Numbered from the stretch's first letter, positions 42,619 through 54,129 are shown. The stretch: DNA of 64,000 bases from Saturnia japonica (GCA_033032175.1 CM065316.1:4000115-4064114), one strand, 5' to 3'. Notes: generated by a model from the sequence alone, not told the origin. Program-made: numbers and translations.

Positions 42619-45600
42619 GTAATTTTTATTAGTATTTTTTTCATTTTTTCTGCTTAATTGAAACTTGCTTTTTTTACCCACAGTTTTGCTAGCGCCAAGT
42701 TTGAAAAATATATTTATTAGGTATGTGATTTCTCTGTACAGACATTGGATCTCCATTACATCCTTTTACGGATAACTGCGTCATAATATCTATCTGTGTG
42801 CCAAATTTCAGCACAAGCCGTTTAGTGGTTTGAGTTATGTGTTGATAGATCAGTCAGTCAGTCTAGGTTTCCTTTTATATATATTAGGATTAGATTAACA
42901 TAATAATATTTGCTTTCTTTAAGCGACTCAGAAAGATGTAAATTTATTTTTGTGACATATATATCTTCACATCCACAGCAAACTTACGAATCTGCAAAAG
43001 ATGCATTTTACACGAGAGCGTTTTGAATGCGAGGAAAAGTTTTTATTTTTATTTTATTTTAAAGTATATGACAGTAAATCGATAATGTTGTTTAATGGTT
43101 GCTGAAATGTGAACTTTAAAAGATACAATCTACAGTTATTCGATATTATATAAGGATAAGAAATAAATGCACGTTCGTAAGTTTACCTCATCATAGATAA
43201 AAATTTAAAGACATTGATGTAGACCTTGGTAAACTCAGGAAAGTACCACTTTAGTAAGTAACATTAAAAAAAACTGATTTAGACCGTGGCATACTTCATT
43301 ACAAAGATACCACTTTCATAAGAAAAACAAACATCTTAGCATTCTATGGATTTACCGCGCGGGTGCCACACGAGCAGCGCCAATTCATGAATATGTCAGG
43401 TTCGCATGTTAACAGTGGCCCATTGTGATTCGATTTGCATAAATTCTACAACGCTAAAATATCCTATGTCAATTTGGTAAGTTTATCTACTATGGGTGTA
43501 TCAACATAAAATACAGATTCGTAAAATTTTAATTCTGTTCCGTCAGAGATAGAGAAATACGTAGGTTTTCCATGGTGTTTAGTGCCACATTAGGTACAGT
43601 TTTTCTACAAAATACCGATTTTACTAAAATGGCAGATTCGTAAGTTTGCCGTGGATGTAACGATATTATTATTCATTTATCCACAATAAAATAATAAATA
43701 AATCCTAAATGATGGCAACATAATTATTTTATTTATAGGATTTCAATTTTTTACCATATGCTATTATTTGAGCTGATATCATCATAAAACCAAACCAAAT
43801 ACCAATCAAATGTTGTTGGATGATTAGTATTGCTGTAAGCATGTACAAAGAATAGTATTCTTGTTCTTGTCACACCTAAGCAGAGGCGGCACAACATGTT
43901 TTCTTTCTTCTTGTTGTGAATTTAGATTCAGCTTAGTGTTTTACGACCGTCCACCGTGTCGCAATCCTGCCGTCATCCCTTCTTGGGATCCACATGTTTC
44001 TGTCTAGCCGACGATAGCTAAATAGCCACTATCATCGCCTTTAAGGCTTCCACTACTACCTTACTTGTACTTACTAGGAATGTATGTAATATCAATACTT
44101 AATATTACATTACGCATTAGTATTCAATTAATATTAAATATACAAAGAATGATTTAAAAAAAATTATGCTGTCCAGTGAAATAGTTTTGTTTAAAAAAAT
44201 TGCATATTAATTAATGACTGGTTTCTTTAGATTTAATATTAGTATAGCAGAATAAATATTCATCTAATATTCCAGGAATCTATAATATTGATTACCATTC
44301 TACCAAAAACCATTATACAAATGCATAGAGTTATAAGAAGTTTTATTTTGGTGAGTAAATATGTTTTTATACCATTTGCCACAACTTTATGTCGAGCAAA
44401 ACTTTGATAAACTGGATTTTGTAGACGATGGTATAGTTTTAATACTAGAGGGAAACACCAATTGGTCAACTCATGTTTTAGACTCAGTAAGACCGATAAA
44501 AGTTTTTCAGTTAACTCAATAAGAATCGATTATCATATAAGAACTCCCCCAGTATGGAAATTTTTTGAGGAGTGAAATTTATAAAAGCGTGTTTTCTGTC
44601 AAACGGCCATTCATTACTCCTTAGTAAAAATCAGATGTATGGGGCATCTAGTAACTACTGCAAGAATTTATTTATTTTTTTTGATTACGTCAAATATATG
44701 TACCTACAAGTTTGTTTTGTACATTTGCTGAAAGAGGACGCGATTTCTATTATTATGATATTAAATGTATTCCTTACTATTTGTACTTGAGTCGTACGTC
44801 GCAGCTGACACACATTCCCTATTTTTAGGTAATAGTGTTAAGCGCGTTCTACACTCGCATCGCGAATGACCATGAAACCTATGAAACGCAAGTTCCCCGA
44901 TCGGTGTCAGTTTGCTTGCGTTTTGTTCACATCGCGCGAAAGCGTACGTACACTTGCAGAGTCGTAGCTCTTGGCAGTAGCGCACGAGACGTAGTTGGAA
45001 GTGGTCTTACGTAGCAATGCGTTGGTTTGCATCCAAACATCTTGTATTTTTTTTGCTCCAGCTCTTTTTATTTGTTTATCGTCACAGTACATAGCAGCAA
45101 CAGTCACATCGTCGTCCATTTTCTTTGAGATCGCGAACAAAACTGCGAAATTATGCGAGTGTGTAGGGACACGTTTTCACGTGGAGTTCACAGCGCGAAC
45201 CGCTGCGTGAATTCACAGCAAGAATCGCTTATAGCTCATCAATTATGTAATTACATTATACTTCCCGTTTACACAATTTCATTAATTACTACACCAACCC
45301 ACGACCTATTTGGCAATTTGAAACGACGAGAAACTCACAGTTCTCTATTTTACCGTAAGAGGGGGTGGTTTCCAGTATTACTCCAAGAACATGAAACAAG
45401 CGTTCAGGCTTACTCACAATGTTTTCTTTCACCGTCAGCCGATAGTGTTACCAATTTAAATTAGTAAATGTACGCGAATTCCGAAGAATTCGTTAATACA
45501 TTCCGGGCCTCGAGCCTACGGACGTCGACTCGATATTCTGGCAGTATAACAAGCTCGACCACCACAACTTAATTCTTAACTTATTCTAAGAATGTAAAGA

Positions 45601-47387
45601 GTCAATTATGTATTTGAGAATGGAATACTTTTAATCATGAGGAGGACCATTTTACGAAATAGACCCAAATAGAAAAACTACAGATTAAGTAAATTTAAGA
45701 ATGAATTGAAACTGAACCACTCGCTGCCTCCCAATACACAGATGGCTTCGATACTTCTTACACAAGCCCGCTGAAGCTGTAAAAAGCCGTCTGAGGCTTC
45801 AGGGTCCTTATGGCTAACAGTATAGTCAGATCGAAAAAAAGAGCACTTCTTAGATTTTTATGAGTGGTTTGATAAAAGTTATCATAAGGTAATCAAGCCC
45901 AAAAATTATTTAATTATTCATATTTTCACTTAAAAATGAAATAACCTTGCAGGGTGAAGGTGTAATAAATAATACAATAAATTTCATCCAGAACATATTG
46001 TCTGTAACTTGCCCGGCGATATTGGGAGAAATGACAATTATTGAAGTGGACAGAATTAAGCAAATTATTGTAAAGCAGTTGCTCCAATGTTCAGGTAATA
46101 TTTTTTGTAGTAAATAAAATACGCCGAAGTGACGGCACGTTGTTAAGCACAAGACAATCCAAAAACAACGGTATAGCATCGAGAGATCCGAAATCCATTG
46201 CCAGTCCTCGCTGTCGATATAAGGTCGAGCCTCATGGCAGCTGAATATACTAATAAAGCTACTGAATATACTAGCAAATCCTGAAACGCGACAAACTAAA
46301 AGAGAGTCACTGTGACGAGTTTATACTGCACGGTGTTCGCGACCCAGTCAGGTACAGATCTGTTTAATCCCGGAACGCTACACGTCTAAGGAGGGTGTAA
46401 CAAATAGTGTATTGTGTTCGCGATCCAGTCGGAAGCAACTATCTTATCCTATCACTCTGGAATAGACAATAATAATATAATCATACAACTCTTTAAACAT
46501 TTACCGCAATGGAACATCCATTGCAACAAACACAAACGTAATTATTAAACAAAAAACCCGACCAACAACAACACGACTACAAAAATATGTTTTTATTTCT
46601 GCTTTTTATTTGATTCCTAGACGTCGTACTTAAATATTATATTACCTATGTCACTCCCACTACTTCGACGACTCTAATGACATCTCGTATACTAAAATTA
46701 TCCAGCCATTTAGGCTACAGAGCATGCCATAGAAATAAACCTGCATACATACCTACATAAGTTCGAAAAACATAATCCTTCTTTTTCGCAGTCGGGTAAA
46801 AAGTTCAATTAGAAGTTAATACAGAAAGTTATAAGAAAATACAGTATGTATATTACTTAACTGTAGTTCACATTAACTTGAATACCTATCTATAACTGAA
46901 TACTGTAAGTTAAACAAGATAATTTTTACCAGAAAAGAAAACCAACTTTATTAATCTTGAGGAGCTTTCTAGTGTAACTTTGAAGTCGAAGGTCCAATGC
47001 CAATGAAATGTATATAAGACCACCCTTGAGGTATCCCCTTTCCAAAAAAAGAATCATTTAAATTGGTTTATAAACAAATGAGTTATAGCTGTACATCCAT
47101 AATAAACATAAATTATATTCGAATTGAGAAATCCTCCTTTTTTGTAGCCGTTTAAAAAATCATTGAAAATAAAGGAAGCCGATTACTTTATAGACAAATA
47201 AATTGATTTTACAGATGAATCACTACGTTTTGAATTGGATGTCATGTTGGAGTACATAAAACGTCGACCTTTCAAACACACCATTCTCCGGGCTATACCG
47301 CTGGATGTGTCGCTTCCGATTGGCCTTATTGGCTTGAGTGTCACATACGTCATTGTGTACATGCAATTTAATTTATTTCACATTTAA
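41935..47387 (+). CDS. gustatory receptor, tandem copy 1 (four exons, intact)
   Basis: Exons 41935-42618, 44276-44350, 45953-46094 and 47215-47387 join in phase (0, 0, 1) with GT-AG borders into a 357-residue protein, the usual size for an insect gustatory receptor. Visible: several hydrophobic membrane segments, the intracellular-loop motif YKHLLDNIFGIDRNLQCL, the CPAIL..E..IIEVDRIKQII block of exon 3, and the family hallmark TYVIVYMQF near the C-terminus. Known: these receptors are ligand-gated cation channels of taste neurons. The ATG at 41935 is shared with copy 2; an upstream TCAGT at 41915 could be the initiator. The ligand is unknown; the divergent sequence suggests the large bitter-type group rather than sugar or CO2 receptors (inference). 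Confidence 0.9.
42965..43662. mobile_element. 698-bp TIR element unique to copy 1
   Basis: The termini are inverted repeats of about 30 bp with few mismatches (left 'acatccacagcaaacttacg', right its near complement ending 'gccgtggatgt'). The matching intron in copy 2 lacks it. The flanks suggest a short 'atat' target duplication. It has no open reading frame, so it is a non-autonomous DNA transposon. Confidence 0.85.
44276..44350 (+). CDS. gustatory receptor 1 exon 2
   Basis: 25 codons (ESIILITILPKTIIQM...) between acceptor TATTCCAG and donor TTTTG|GTGAGT. The small exon is supported by its exact counterpart at 58169-58243. Confidence 0.8.
44835..45210. mobile_element. MITE with a short ORF, present in both duplicated blocks
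   Basis: The region from 'gtgttaagcgcgttctacac' to 'cgaaccgctgcgtgaatt' is GC-richer than its surroundings and recurs at 59872-60310. On the minus strand a 77-codon frame (45140-44907) contains MDDDVTVAAMYCDDKQ, which may be a remnant of a PIF/Harbinger transposase N-terminus. That assignment is weak. Confidence 0.5.
45720..45845 (+). mobile_element. LINE 3'-end fragment
   Basis: 'cgctgaagctgtaaaaagcc', 'agggtccttatggctaacag' and a short A-run resemble the 3' end of the jockey LINE at 19795-19888. Copy 2 keeps only the last part (60600-60645). Confidence 0.6.
45953..46094 (+). CDS. gustatory receptor 1 exon 3
   Basis: 142 bases (47 codons + 1) between acceptor CCTTGCAG and donor TTCAG|GTAATA. 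It carries CPAIL, the acidic EVDRIK stretch and KQLLQCS, typical of the penultimate region of gustatory receptors. Confidence 0.88.
46551..46802. mobile_element. ACCCGAC-terminus MITE in GR1 intron 3
   Basis: Starts 'aaaaaacccgac' and ends 'gcagtcgggtaaaaa'. Its counterpart at 61368-61610 is in the same place in copy 2, so it was inserted before the duplication. Confidence 0.7.
46920..47160. repeat. interspersed repeat in GR1 intron 3
   Basis: 'gaagtcgaaggtccaatgcc' and 'ccttgaggtatcccctttcc' recur in a related form at 47510-47740, at 61690-61920, at 62260-62480 and inverted at 35395-35560. Confidence 0.55.
47215..47387 (+). CDS. gustatory receptor 1 exon 4
   Basis: 173 bases from acceptor TTTTACAG to the TAA at 47385-47387. 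The first two bases complete an aspartate codon. It encodes the last membrane segment and the TYVIVYMQF signature. Confidence 0.92.
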
Positions 47388-47839
47388 ACTTCACTCGTAT
47401 TATCCACTTTTATTGTATTTCACATATTTCAAGAAGCACCAAGATTTCTAGTTTAAGAGTGTGTATACTGAATTTTTAAGTTAACTGTTTTACTTTGTTA
47501 ATATATATACAGTAGAATAAACAAGATAATTTTAATTAAAAAAAAACAACTTTATTGTTTTCGAGGAGTTAGTTCCCTTGTGTATCTCTGAAGTCGAAAA
47601 TCGAATGTCATAGAAATTAAAATGGGACTACTCTTGGTGTATCCCGTTTCCAACGAAAAAAGATGTTATTGCTGAACATCCATAAAAAAATAGACATTCA
47701 AATTGAGAATTCGGTTAAAAATCATACAGAGATGGAGCTAAGCTTCTTTTGCCAAGACTATGCGCTAGGCAACAGTGTATTAGTGTATATGTATTAGTGA
47801 AATAGAAGGGTTTAAGTATAAAATTGTTGTTTTGTATAA

Positions 47840-47988
47840 AATCAAAAACCGGCAAAAACTCGATCGGGTTTACAAAAATTGTTTTAAATTGTATCTTACA
47901 ATATTAATGCTGTTTACAGTTGTTATCATTTTCAGTGGATGTACAGAGATGCAATCTCTTTTATACATCATCGTTAGTCACTTGTAAT
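47840..47988 (+). other. conserved exon-like ORF, possible start of a further chemoreceptor gene (copy 1)
   Basis: An open reading with KLDRVYKNCFKLY followed by a membrane-like segment and SGCTEMQSLLYIIV, stopping at 47986-47988. The same reading is conserved at 62582-62761. It looks like the N-terminal exon of an insect odorant receptor (a cytoplasmic helix then a first membrane segment), but this is a guess from pattern. A donor-like GTTAGT at 47970 could end the exon. Confidence 0.35.
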
Positions 47989-48177
47989 ATAATACTATTT
48001 CGACAATAAACATAAGGCCAACATCTACGCATCAGGCAAATCTGCATTGTTATTCGGAAGTTTATTGTAGAGGCTATACAAATTATCTAAAAGTCTTATT
48101 TAAGTAAATATAATTTTATTCAATTAAAGTAATTACTCATACTATCAACAAATTTTCACTATTTTATAAGAAGATCA

Positions 48178-48440
48178 TTATGAATTTACGATAGAACCTT
48201 GCAGTACGGGATTAAAAAAGGTATTTTTTACTGCTTCTCGAGAACTACATTTTTTCCATTTATCCCAAATGCGGAAAAAATTGTAGTCAGTTACAGCCAG
48301 GTCCAGAAAATATGGATGATGACGGAGGGTTACTAATTGTAACTCATGTCCCGTTGACACTGTATCATCTGCTATATGCGAGGTATGTGAGGTTTTCCGT
48401 TAACGTGCAACAATGGTAGTGAATATCGATTGACCAATCC
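48178..48440 (-). pseudogene. mariner transposase remnant, C-terminal part
   Basis: The minus-strand reading contains LLHVNGKPH, equivalent to the second catalytic-aspartate box LHDNARPH of mariner transposases, followed by LRHHPYFLDLAVTDYNFF, equivalent to the PYSPDLAPSDYHLF box. The first aspartate is replaced by valine and a stop interrupts it, so the gene is dead. Confidence 0.75.
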
Positions 48441-48499
48441 TGGTTGTTTTTTAACTGGTTTCGCTATCATTTTTTTATTTCTCTACTACAGATTCCAGC

Positions 48500-50340
48500 T
48501 ATCACTGATATACCGAATCTAAGACAGTTACAGAGATCACCAATTAGTTTTATTGGGGGTCCATTTAAAAAATATAATTGCGGTCGCAGTCCATCTGGTA
48601 GATGACAAGCTTTAAATCCCAAATTACAAATCAAATAAAGATATTTTTTTCATAAGATTTTATAAACTATAATTAAAAATATGAAAGTTATGTTAATCTA
48701 AAAAAGGTCATTTTTGCCTTGAAATATCTCTTTAAACTCTACAGTTATAAGTTTTGGAGATGTTCACCGGTATGAGTTAGATCGAAATTAAATATCATTA
48801 AAGTTCATCTCAGAGAACACAGCTTCAGAAATATATACTTTATACAAAGTTTCAAGGCTAAGCTTGTCACATTTGGGCATTTAAACGAGAAAAACAATCA
48901 TTTCATTGCCAATATCTTGCCGTGTGTGTGTCGGCGAAGAATAGCACCACCCCATCTCATGCCGTGGGTGTCGTAAAAAGCGACTAAGGAATTAGGCGAT
49001 GGACGGGCGTCAGTATCCTTCGTGTATTTTTTCGCGATCAAAGCGACTACTTGAATTTTTGAGGTGTCCATTTTTATTTTCAAAGGGATTGTAAAAGTAA
49101 CCAAAAGAAAACAAGCGAATTGCCCGAAATTTTTAAATTTAAAATACATACATTTAAAAGATTTTAATGTAAACCAAACTAGCCAATGTTTTGGAACGGT
49201 AATTTCATACATAAACTCCTATTATTTTTATGTACAAATACGAGATTTACTATATATTATGTGGCAACGGGCAATTTACCATTCTTCAATCTTAGCATAA
49301 ATAAATCTTATTATGAAATGCTAAAACGGCTCTTTATAAGCACCTACCTACAAATAGTGTTTCATGGCATTCGGTGTGACAGAAAGAGAGATATGTATGT
49401 ATCGTATAAGTTTAAAAGCGGCGAAGTGGGTCTGATAGATAATGTGGAAATCTGCTATTGAGAATTTCGTAGAAAACCCCAATACCACTTTGCACGACCT
49501 GGGAATCGAACTCAAGACCTCAAGAATAAAAATAATATTCTATTTCACTCAAACTTTGGCTCTCTATTACGATCGCTATCGCATAATAACGATTTTATAA
49601 GTCCTTTCATTTTCATCATACGTTGCTCGTGTGCAAGAGAGTTAACTTTGGAACTTCAAAATAAAAAAGCAATGTACACTTCAGTCAATTCAACACGTCA
49701 TACTTATAGTTACATATATATTGTTACGTGTCTTTGTCGGTGACGCGAACTTATAATATTTACCCCATACAAAAATCGCACAACGTGCTTGTCAATGATT
49801 TCACTAAAAAAACGAATAAAGTTCTATTATATTCATGGCAAATATTTTACTGTTACAGAACAAGATCCCAGAGTCACCAGACGTCACCTATTTTCTGATA
49901 AACAAAATGTGTAAGATTGAGTAGTGTTAGTTAGTATGTATTATGATCGGATTGTTTATTTTATTATTTTTCTCTTGCGATCTTGAAAGATCTTGCGAGT
50001 TATTGATTTTACGTCGTTAGTTACTTTAGTGAATATTATAATGAATAATTGTATTTATTTATTATTAATATTAATTATTTTGATAATGGTTTTAGCGTAG
50101 AAAAATACCTGAGTTGCGAAACCTTCGTTGATACGTTGTTGTTTTCTTGAATAAACGTGCGAGTTAAAAAATGTTTTATTTTTCTAACCTTTTGACGATT
50201 GTCTAGTGGTATTTTCGGATGTTAATAAACTAATAATTGCCTATCGGTCTGTACGTATTAGGGTTGCTACCTTTTTTTCTTCAAATTATAGTACATTGGT
50301 TATAATATAGATAAGAAAAAAAAGTACATACTGTCGAAAT
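48500..50340. other. inter-copy spacer, repeat fragments
   Basis: At 48900-49030 'ccccatctcatgccgtgggt' and 'gtcgtaaaaagcgactaagg' are words of a common lepidopteran LINE-associated repeat. At 49452-49525 there is a fragment of the tRNA-derived SINE on the minus strand. No host gene is seen. Confidence 0.4.
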
Positions 50341-50350
50341 AAAGTACAAT

Positions 50351-50566
50351 TTATTTTTCTTTATTATTATCATTAAAATCATATTTTTTATTGCTTTTAG
50401 CAAGTTTTATCAAATTATTATCACTCCTAAACAATTGCACAGCATTTTTATAGTCTTCAAATTCTTTTTTATTATATTCAGAGAGGTTTCGATCCGTCTC
50501 ACTATCAAAATTATGTTTTGTAGGTGTACATAGAGTACTTTGTTCACTGAAGTTGTCCTTGTCCAT
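50351..50566 (-). CDS. small hydrophilic ORF with its own polyadenylation signal
   Basis: 71 codons, MDKDNFSEQSTLCTPTK... ending in DFNDNNKEK. It is strongly charged with no membrane segment and is not recognised. An AATAAA lies just after the stop (about 50340 on the minus strand). Upstream, two ATCGATT/ATCGATA words at about 50730-50760 resemble the DREF site of insect housekeeping promoters. It could be a short gene, a first exon or a retrocopy. No partner exon was found. Confidence 0.35.
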   Translation of the reverse strand: MDKDNFSEQSTLCTPTKHNFDSETDRNLSEYNKKEFEDYKNAVQLFRSDNNLIKLAKSNKKYDFNDNNKEK

Positions 50567-50949
50567 AATTTACTATAACATAAATCTACAAAACCAATAA
50601 ATCGTATTCTTATTGCACTCAAACCGCTTCACGCCGAAACAAACAAACAAGAAGTTTTGACTATGACATTGATAGTATTGAGATTTGGAGTGAAGCTGCG
50701 TACAAATACGAGCGTTCAAGTGGTGCTGGCGACCTATCGATTCGGCACCAATCGATAACATTCCCTTTTACTCAAAAAACTTACGACCAAACTTTTTTCA
50801 ATCCCAGAGAAATCAAATCATGCGAAATAAAGTAATTACGCGTACTTTATTATTCTCATAAATTATAGGAGTACAATTACTTGGCTCGAGTTCAGAGACA
50901 GTTTATATCCTTAATACACGATAATAGTGGTATCGGTGGCATAAACAAG

Positions 50950-51212
50950 TTTTCTCAAACATGAATGGAAATATTGTCATTATTTTCGAAAAAAGAACAC
51001 ACATGCCAAAAATGATAAAAGAGATCCAATCAAAGAGTATTTAATAACCCCAGCACGCCTATACATACAACATTGCTGGAGTGTTATAATGTTCTAAATT
51101 CAAAAAACGCTCCTGTAATGGATTCCATTTTCTTTGACCGTAAATTCGAAACTTCGCGTGTTCTTTTTTTGAAAATAATGACCATATTTCCATGCATGTT
51201 TGAGAAAAGCAC
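50950..51212. repeat. foldback structure with 50-bp arms
   Basis: The left arm 50952-51000 ('tttctcaaacatgaatgg', 'tcattattttcg') and right arm 51159-51210 are imperfect inverted repeats. The interior is about 160 bp. It is probably a MITE remnant. Confidence 0.75.
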
Positions 51213-51434
51213 TATATAAGCCTCGGCGGAAATGGAATTTGCCTGTCTCGTATTTGTGAGACGTATCAAACTCATACTCGACCTGCATTTGTCTATTTCA
51301 CTGCCTTTGCAATAATGAAATTGAAGTGAATAGTACATTCACTACTTGTGAGCTTCAATCCAAGGAAAAGCGGCCTTAATTATTAAAAACCTTGATTTCA
51401 AAAGTGAAGATTATAAAATCGTCAACATAAGTAT

Positions 51435-52270
51435 GTGGTATCAGGTGAAAGCGAGAAAATGTATAGAGCCATAGAACTGAATCCAGAACAACTATCTCTA
51501 CAAAAAACTATCTTTCGATTTAATAGTATGGAACATCTTATTACGTATACGTTAAACACAGTTACCTATGGCACCGCGTCTTCTCCTTATTTAGCCACCA
51601 AGTGTTTAGTAAGTCTAGCGGACAATATAAAAGACAGTCGTGTCAGATCTGCCATAAAACGCGACTTTTACTTAGATGAATTCATAAGTGGCGGGAGTGC
51701 CATAGCGGAAGCTGTCAAAATGTCAAAGCAAGTGCGTCAGGTTCTGTCATCTGCCAAATTTAATCTACATAAATGGCGTAGTAATCATCCTGAGATTTTA
51801 AATCTAATTACAAATAGTAACGAGTAAGAAAACACCCCACACTTTGCTGAGCAGGATCAAACTTCCTGTCAGTCTAAAACACTAGGTCTAAATTGGGTTT
51901 ATGACTCTGATTCGCTTACTTTTTGCATTAACATCACACCTACAAATAAAGTTACTAAGCGTTACATCCTCTCTGTCATCAGTCAGATATTTGACCCATT
52001 GGGTCTCATAGGCCCGTGCGTCGTCGAAGCGAAGCTCATCATGCAACGTCTATGGTTAGATAAACTTCATTGGGACTAAGAAGTATCGCTTGAGGTTAAA
52101 AGTCTTTGGTCAGCTTTTGAAAGCTTCATAACTTGTCTAAACGGCATTAAAATTCCGCGTTGGATTTTAAGTGACGGATCAACCACACACGAAATTCACG
52201 TGTTAACCGATGCCTTCGAGAAAGCATTCGTTGCATGTATATATTTTCTGTCTCGTAATAGCAATGAATG
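51435..52270 (+). pseudogene. BEL/Pao reverse transcriptase and connection
   Basis: LNTVTYGTASSPYLATKCL and RDFYLDEFISGG are BEL/Pao RT motifs; the usual Y-V-D-D box is YLDE here, with the second aspartate lost. After a stop at 51827 the reading goes on with QIFDPLGLIGPCVVEAKLIMQ and FEKAFVACIYFLSR. At least two stops break the frame. Confidence 0.85.
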
Positions 52271-52802
52271 AATCACAGTAAATTTGATAGTGTCCAAAAA
52301 ATATTCATGACTAGTTTCATTAGTAGTGATGAAAAATGGTTTAATTATTCATACATTCAATCATCTTTCATTCATAATTTGTTACATAAAATTTCAATTT
52401 GACAAATATACAAAGAATTGTTTCATACACACAACGATTTATTTACAACTTGAAAACAAAATTAAATTGAGTGGTAATATAGAATTATGAAATTCAAATC
52501 AATTTCAATTTAATTTTACATAATGCTCAACTTCAAATGTTTCCAGAAGAGTATGATATTTCATTGTCTGGGCAGAGATTACCTCGCAAGAATAGAATTT
52601 TTTCTTTAACTACATTTATCGACGTCAATAACCTCATTTGCGTGGACGGGAGGCTTGATAATGCTCATATAATTTTAATTTTAAGCACCCTAAAAAACTT
52701 TGTAGTAAACATACATTAACGAAACTTATATTACAAACAGAACACAGAAAACTTCTACATGCAGGACCACAGCTACTTCTCTCGAATATCCGACAAAAAT
52801 AT

Positions 52803-53605
52803 TTGCCATTATTAGGTGGTAGAAATTTATCGCGGTTAATTGTAAATAAGTGCCTCAAGTATTTTCGACACAAGGCTCAAAATATACAACCTGTAATGGG
52901 TCAGTTGCCTCATTCAAGTACGCACTTTGTATTCCCTTTCCTCAACTCATATGTTGACTACGTCGGGCCAGTATTAATAGCCAATCGCAAGGGCCGCGGA
53001 AGTCAATTAATAAAATCATATATGTGCATCTTTGTTTGCTCAGCAGTGAAAGCTGTATACTTAGAGCTCGTCACCGACCTCACCACTGAGGCTTACATGG
53101 CCATTCTAAATCGGTTCGTGGCACGTTTAAGCAAACCTCGAAGCATTACGTCTGATAACGCGATGAATTGTGTAGGCACTTCAAATGATATGTTAAAGTT
53201 CTTGCACTCATCAAAAATTTCATCTGAGATAGCGCAGGAAGGTATCAAATTTATTTTCTAGCATGTGTACACTCCTCCTTTAATTCCTTGGCTGAGACTG
53301 GGGTCAAATCTGGTAAACATCATTTAAAGCGCTTACTAAATCAAACCCACTTCACATATGAGGAGATGGCTACTTGTCTCGCTCATATTGATGCAACGTT
53401 AAATTCGCATCCTCTTACTCCTGTTTCTTCAGGTCCCAATGATTTGTTTGTCCTCTCTCCCTCTCATTTCCTAATTGGACGACCACTCTTATCCGTGCCA
53501 AGCTCTAAGGTGACTGATGCCAACATTACCATGCTAGATCGACGGAAATTGATAAAACACGTCCGACAACATTTCTGGAGGCGGTTCCATAACGCTAGAG
53601 GCTAA
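52803..53605 (+). pseudogene. BEL/Pao integrase, broken
   Basis: The first frame (to 53261) contains YVDYVGPVLI with the first catalytic aspartate and SITSDNAMN with the second. The second frame (53288-53605) has TGVKSGKHHLKRLL, HIDATLNSHPLTP and LSPSHFLIGRPL, the typical C-terminal block. The two are joined by a frame change, and the segment that should carry the catalytic glutamate is lost. Confidence 0.88.
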
Positions 53606-53852
53606 AACAAAATGGCTCTATTCCAGTGGTGAACTTACAGACTTAAAGACAGGAGCTTTAGTCCTGATTAAGGATAAGACAACGCCTCCACTGCTGTGGT
53701 CCCTGGGTTAGGTCACGAAGACCTACCCTGGCATGGACGGGTTCACGCGGGTGGCGGAGCTGAAGACAAATAGGGGCACCATACGTTGTGCGTTCAATTG
53801 CATCTGCTCTCTTTCTGTTGAAGATTAATTGAAGACTTCAACCTGGGGAGTA

Positions 53853-54050
53853 TGTCGGCATATGTATAATCTCTGTGGGCGACGGCGGGAACTGCGGGCG
53901 TCGGTCCGGAGCTTTTCCCAGCTGCAGCACGCGGCGCTTGCACCGGCACTCAGCTGAGCGACGCGCGAGGCGACATAAACGATTATAATATAATTGTTAT
54001 CATTTATTAAACCACCTTATTGAAAATACAGCCCACTTTTTTACCTTGCA
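53853..54050 (+). repeat. 3' LTR of the BEL/Pao element (approximate)
   Basis: Begins TGTCGGCATATG shortly after the pol remnant. It contains a GC-rich stretch and ends near 'gaaaataca' (54030) or 'ttaccttgca' (54050). Without a second LTR the boundaries are tentative. Confidence 0.45.
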
Positions 54051-54129
54051 CCTTTAGGGTCTAAACAAAAATATTCCGTGTTTTATCGGTACCTACTCAT
54101 GTTCCGAATATTACAGTAACACATATCTA

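Larger units (their letters stand above)
40600..47990. repeat. segmental duplication block, copy 1
   Basis: Aligns by eye with 54760-62762, including exons, introns and flanks of the gustatory receptor. The left edge is marked by 'acttttgg..gtatattttaa' (41445-41470; copy 2 at 54950-54978), the right edge by 'atgcaatctcttttatacat'. Copy-specific insertions are the hAT MITE (40662-41319) and the 698-bp TIR element (42965-43662). Confidence 0.88.
51375..54050 (+). mobile_element. BEL/Pao LTR retrotransposon, 3' half
   Basis: Reverse transcriptase, RNase H-region and integrase pieces are followed by an LTR-like 3' end. No matching 5' LTR was seen upstream. The interval 52262-52530 does not read as BEL protein and may be a later insertion. 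It lies between the two receptor blocks. Confidence 0.85.

Noticed and set aside
42657..42720. Short exon-like piece between CCCACAG and AG|GTATGT after GR1 exon 1
   Set aside because: Its splice signals look good and it recurs in copy 2. But after the supported donor (phase 0) it gives a stop at once, while the exon at 44276 fits in phase and continues the protein.
48898..49212. 104-codon minus-strand frame
   Set aside because: It crosses the common repeat with 'ccgtgggtgtcgtaaaaagc', and its translation has no protein family character.
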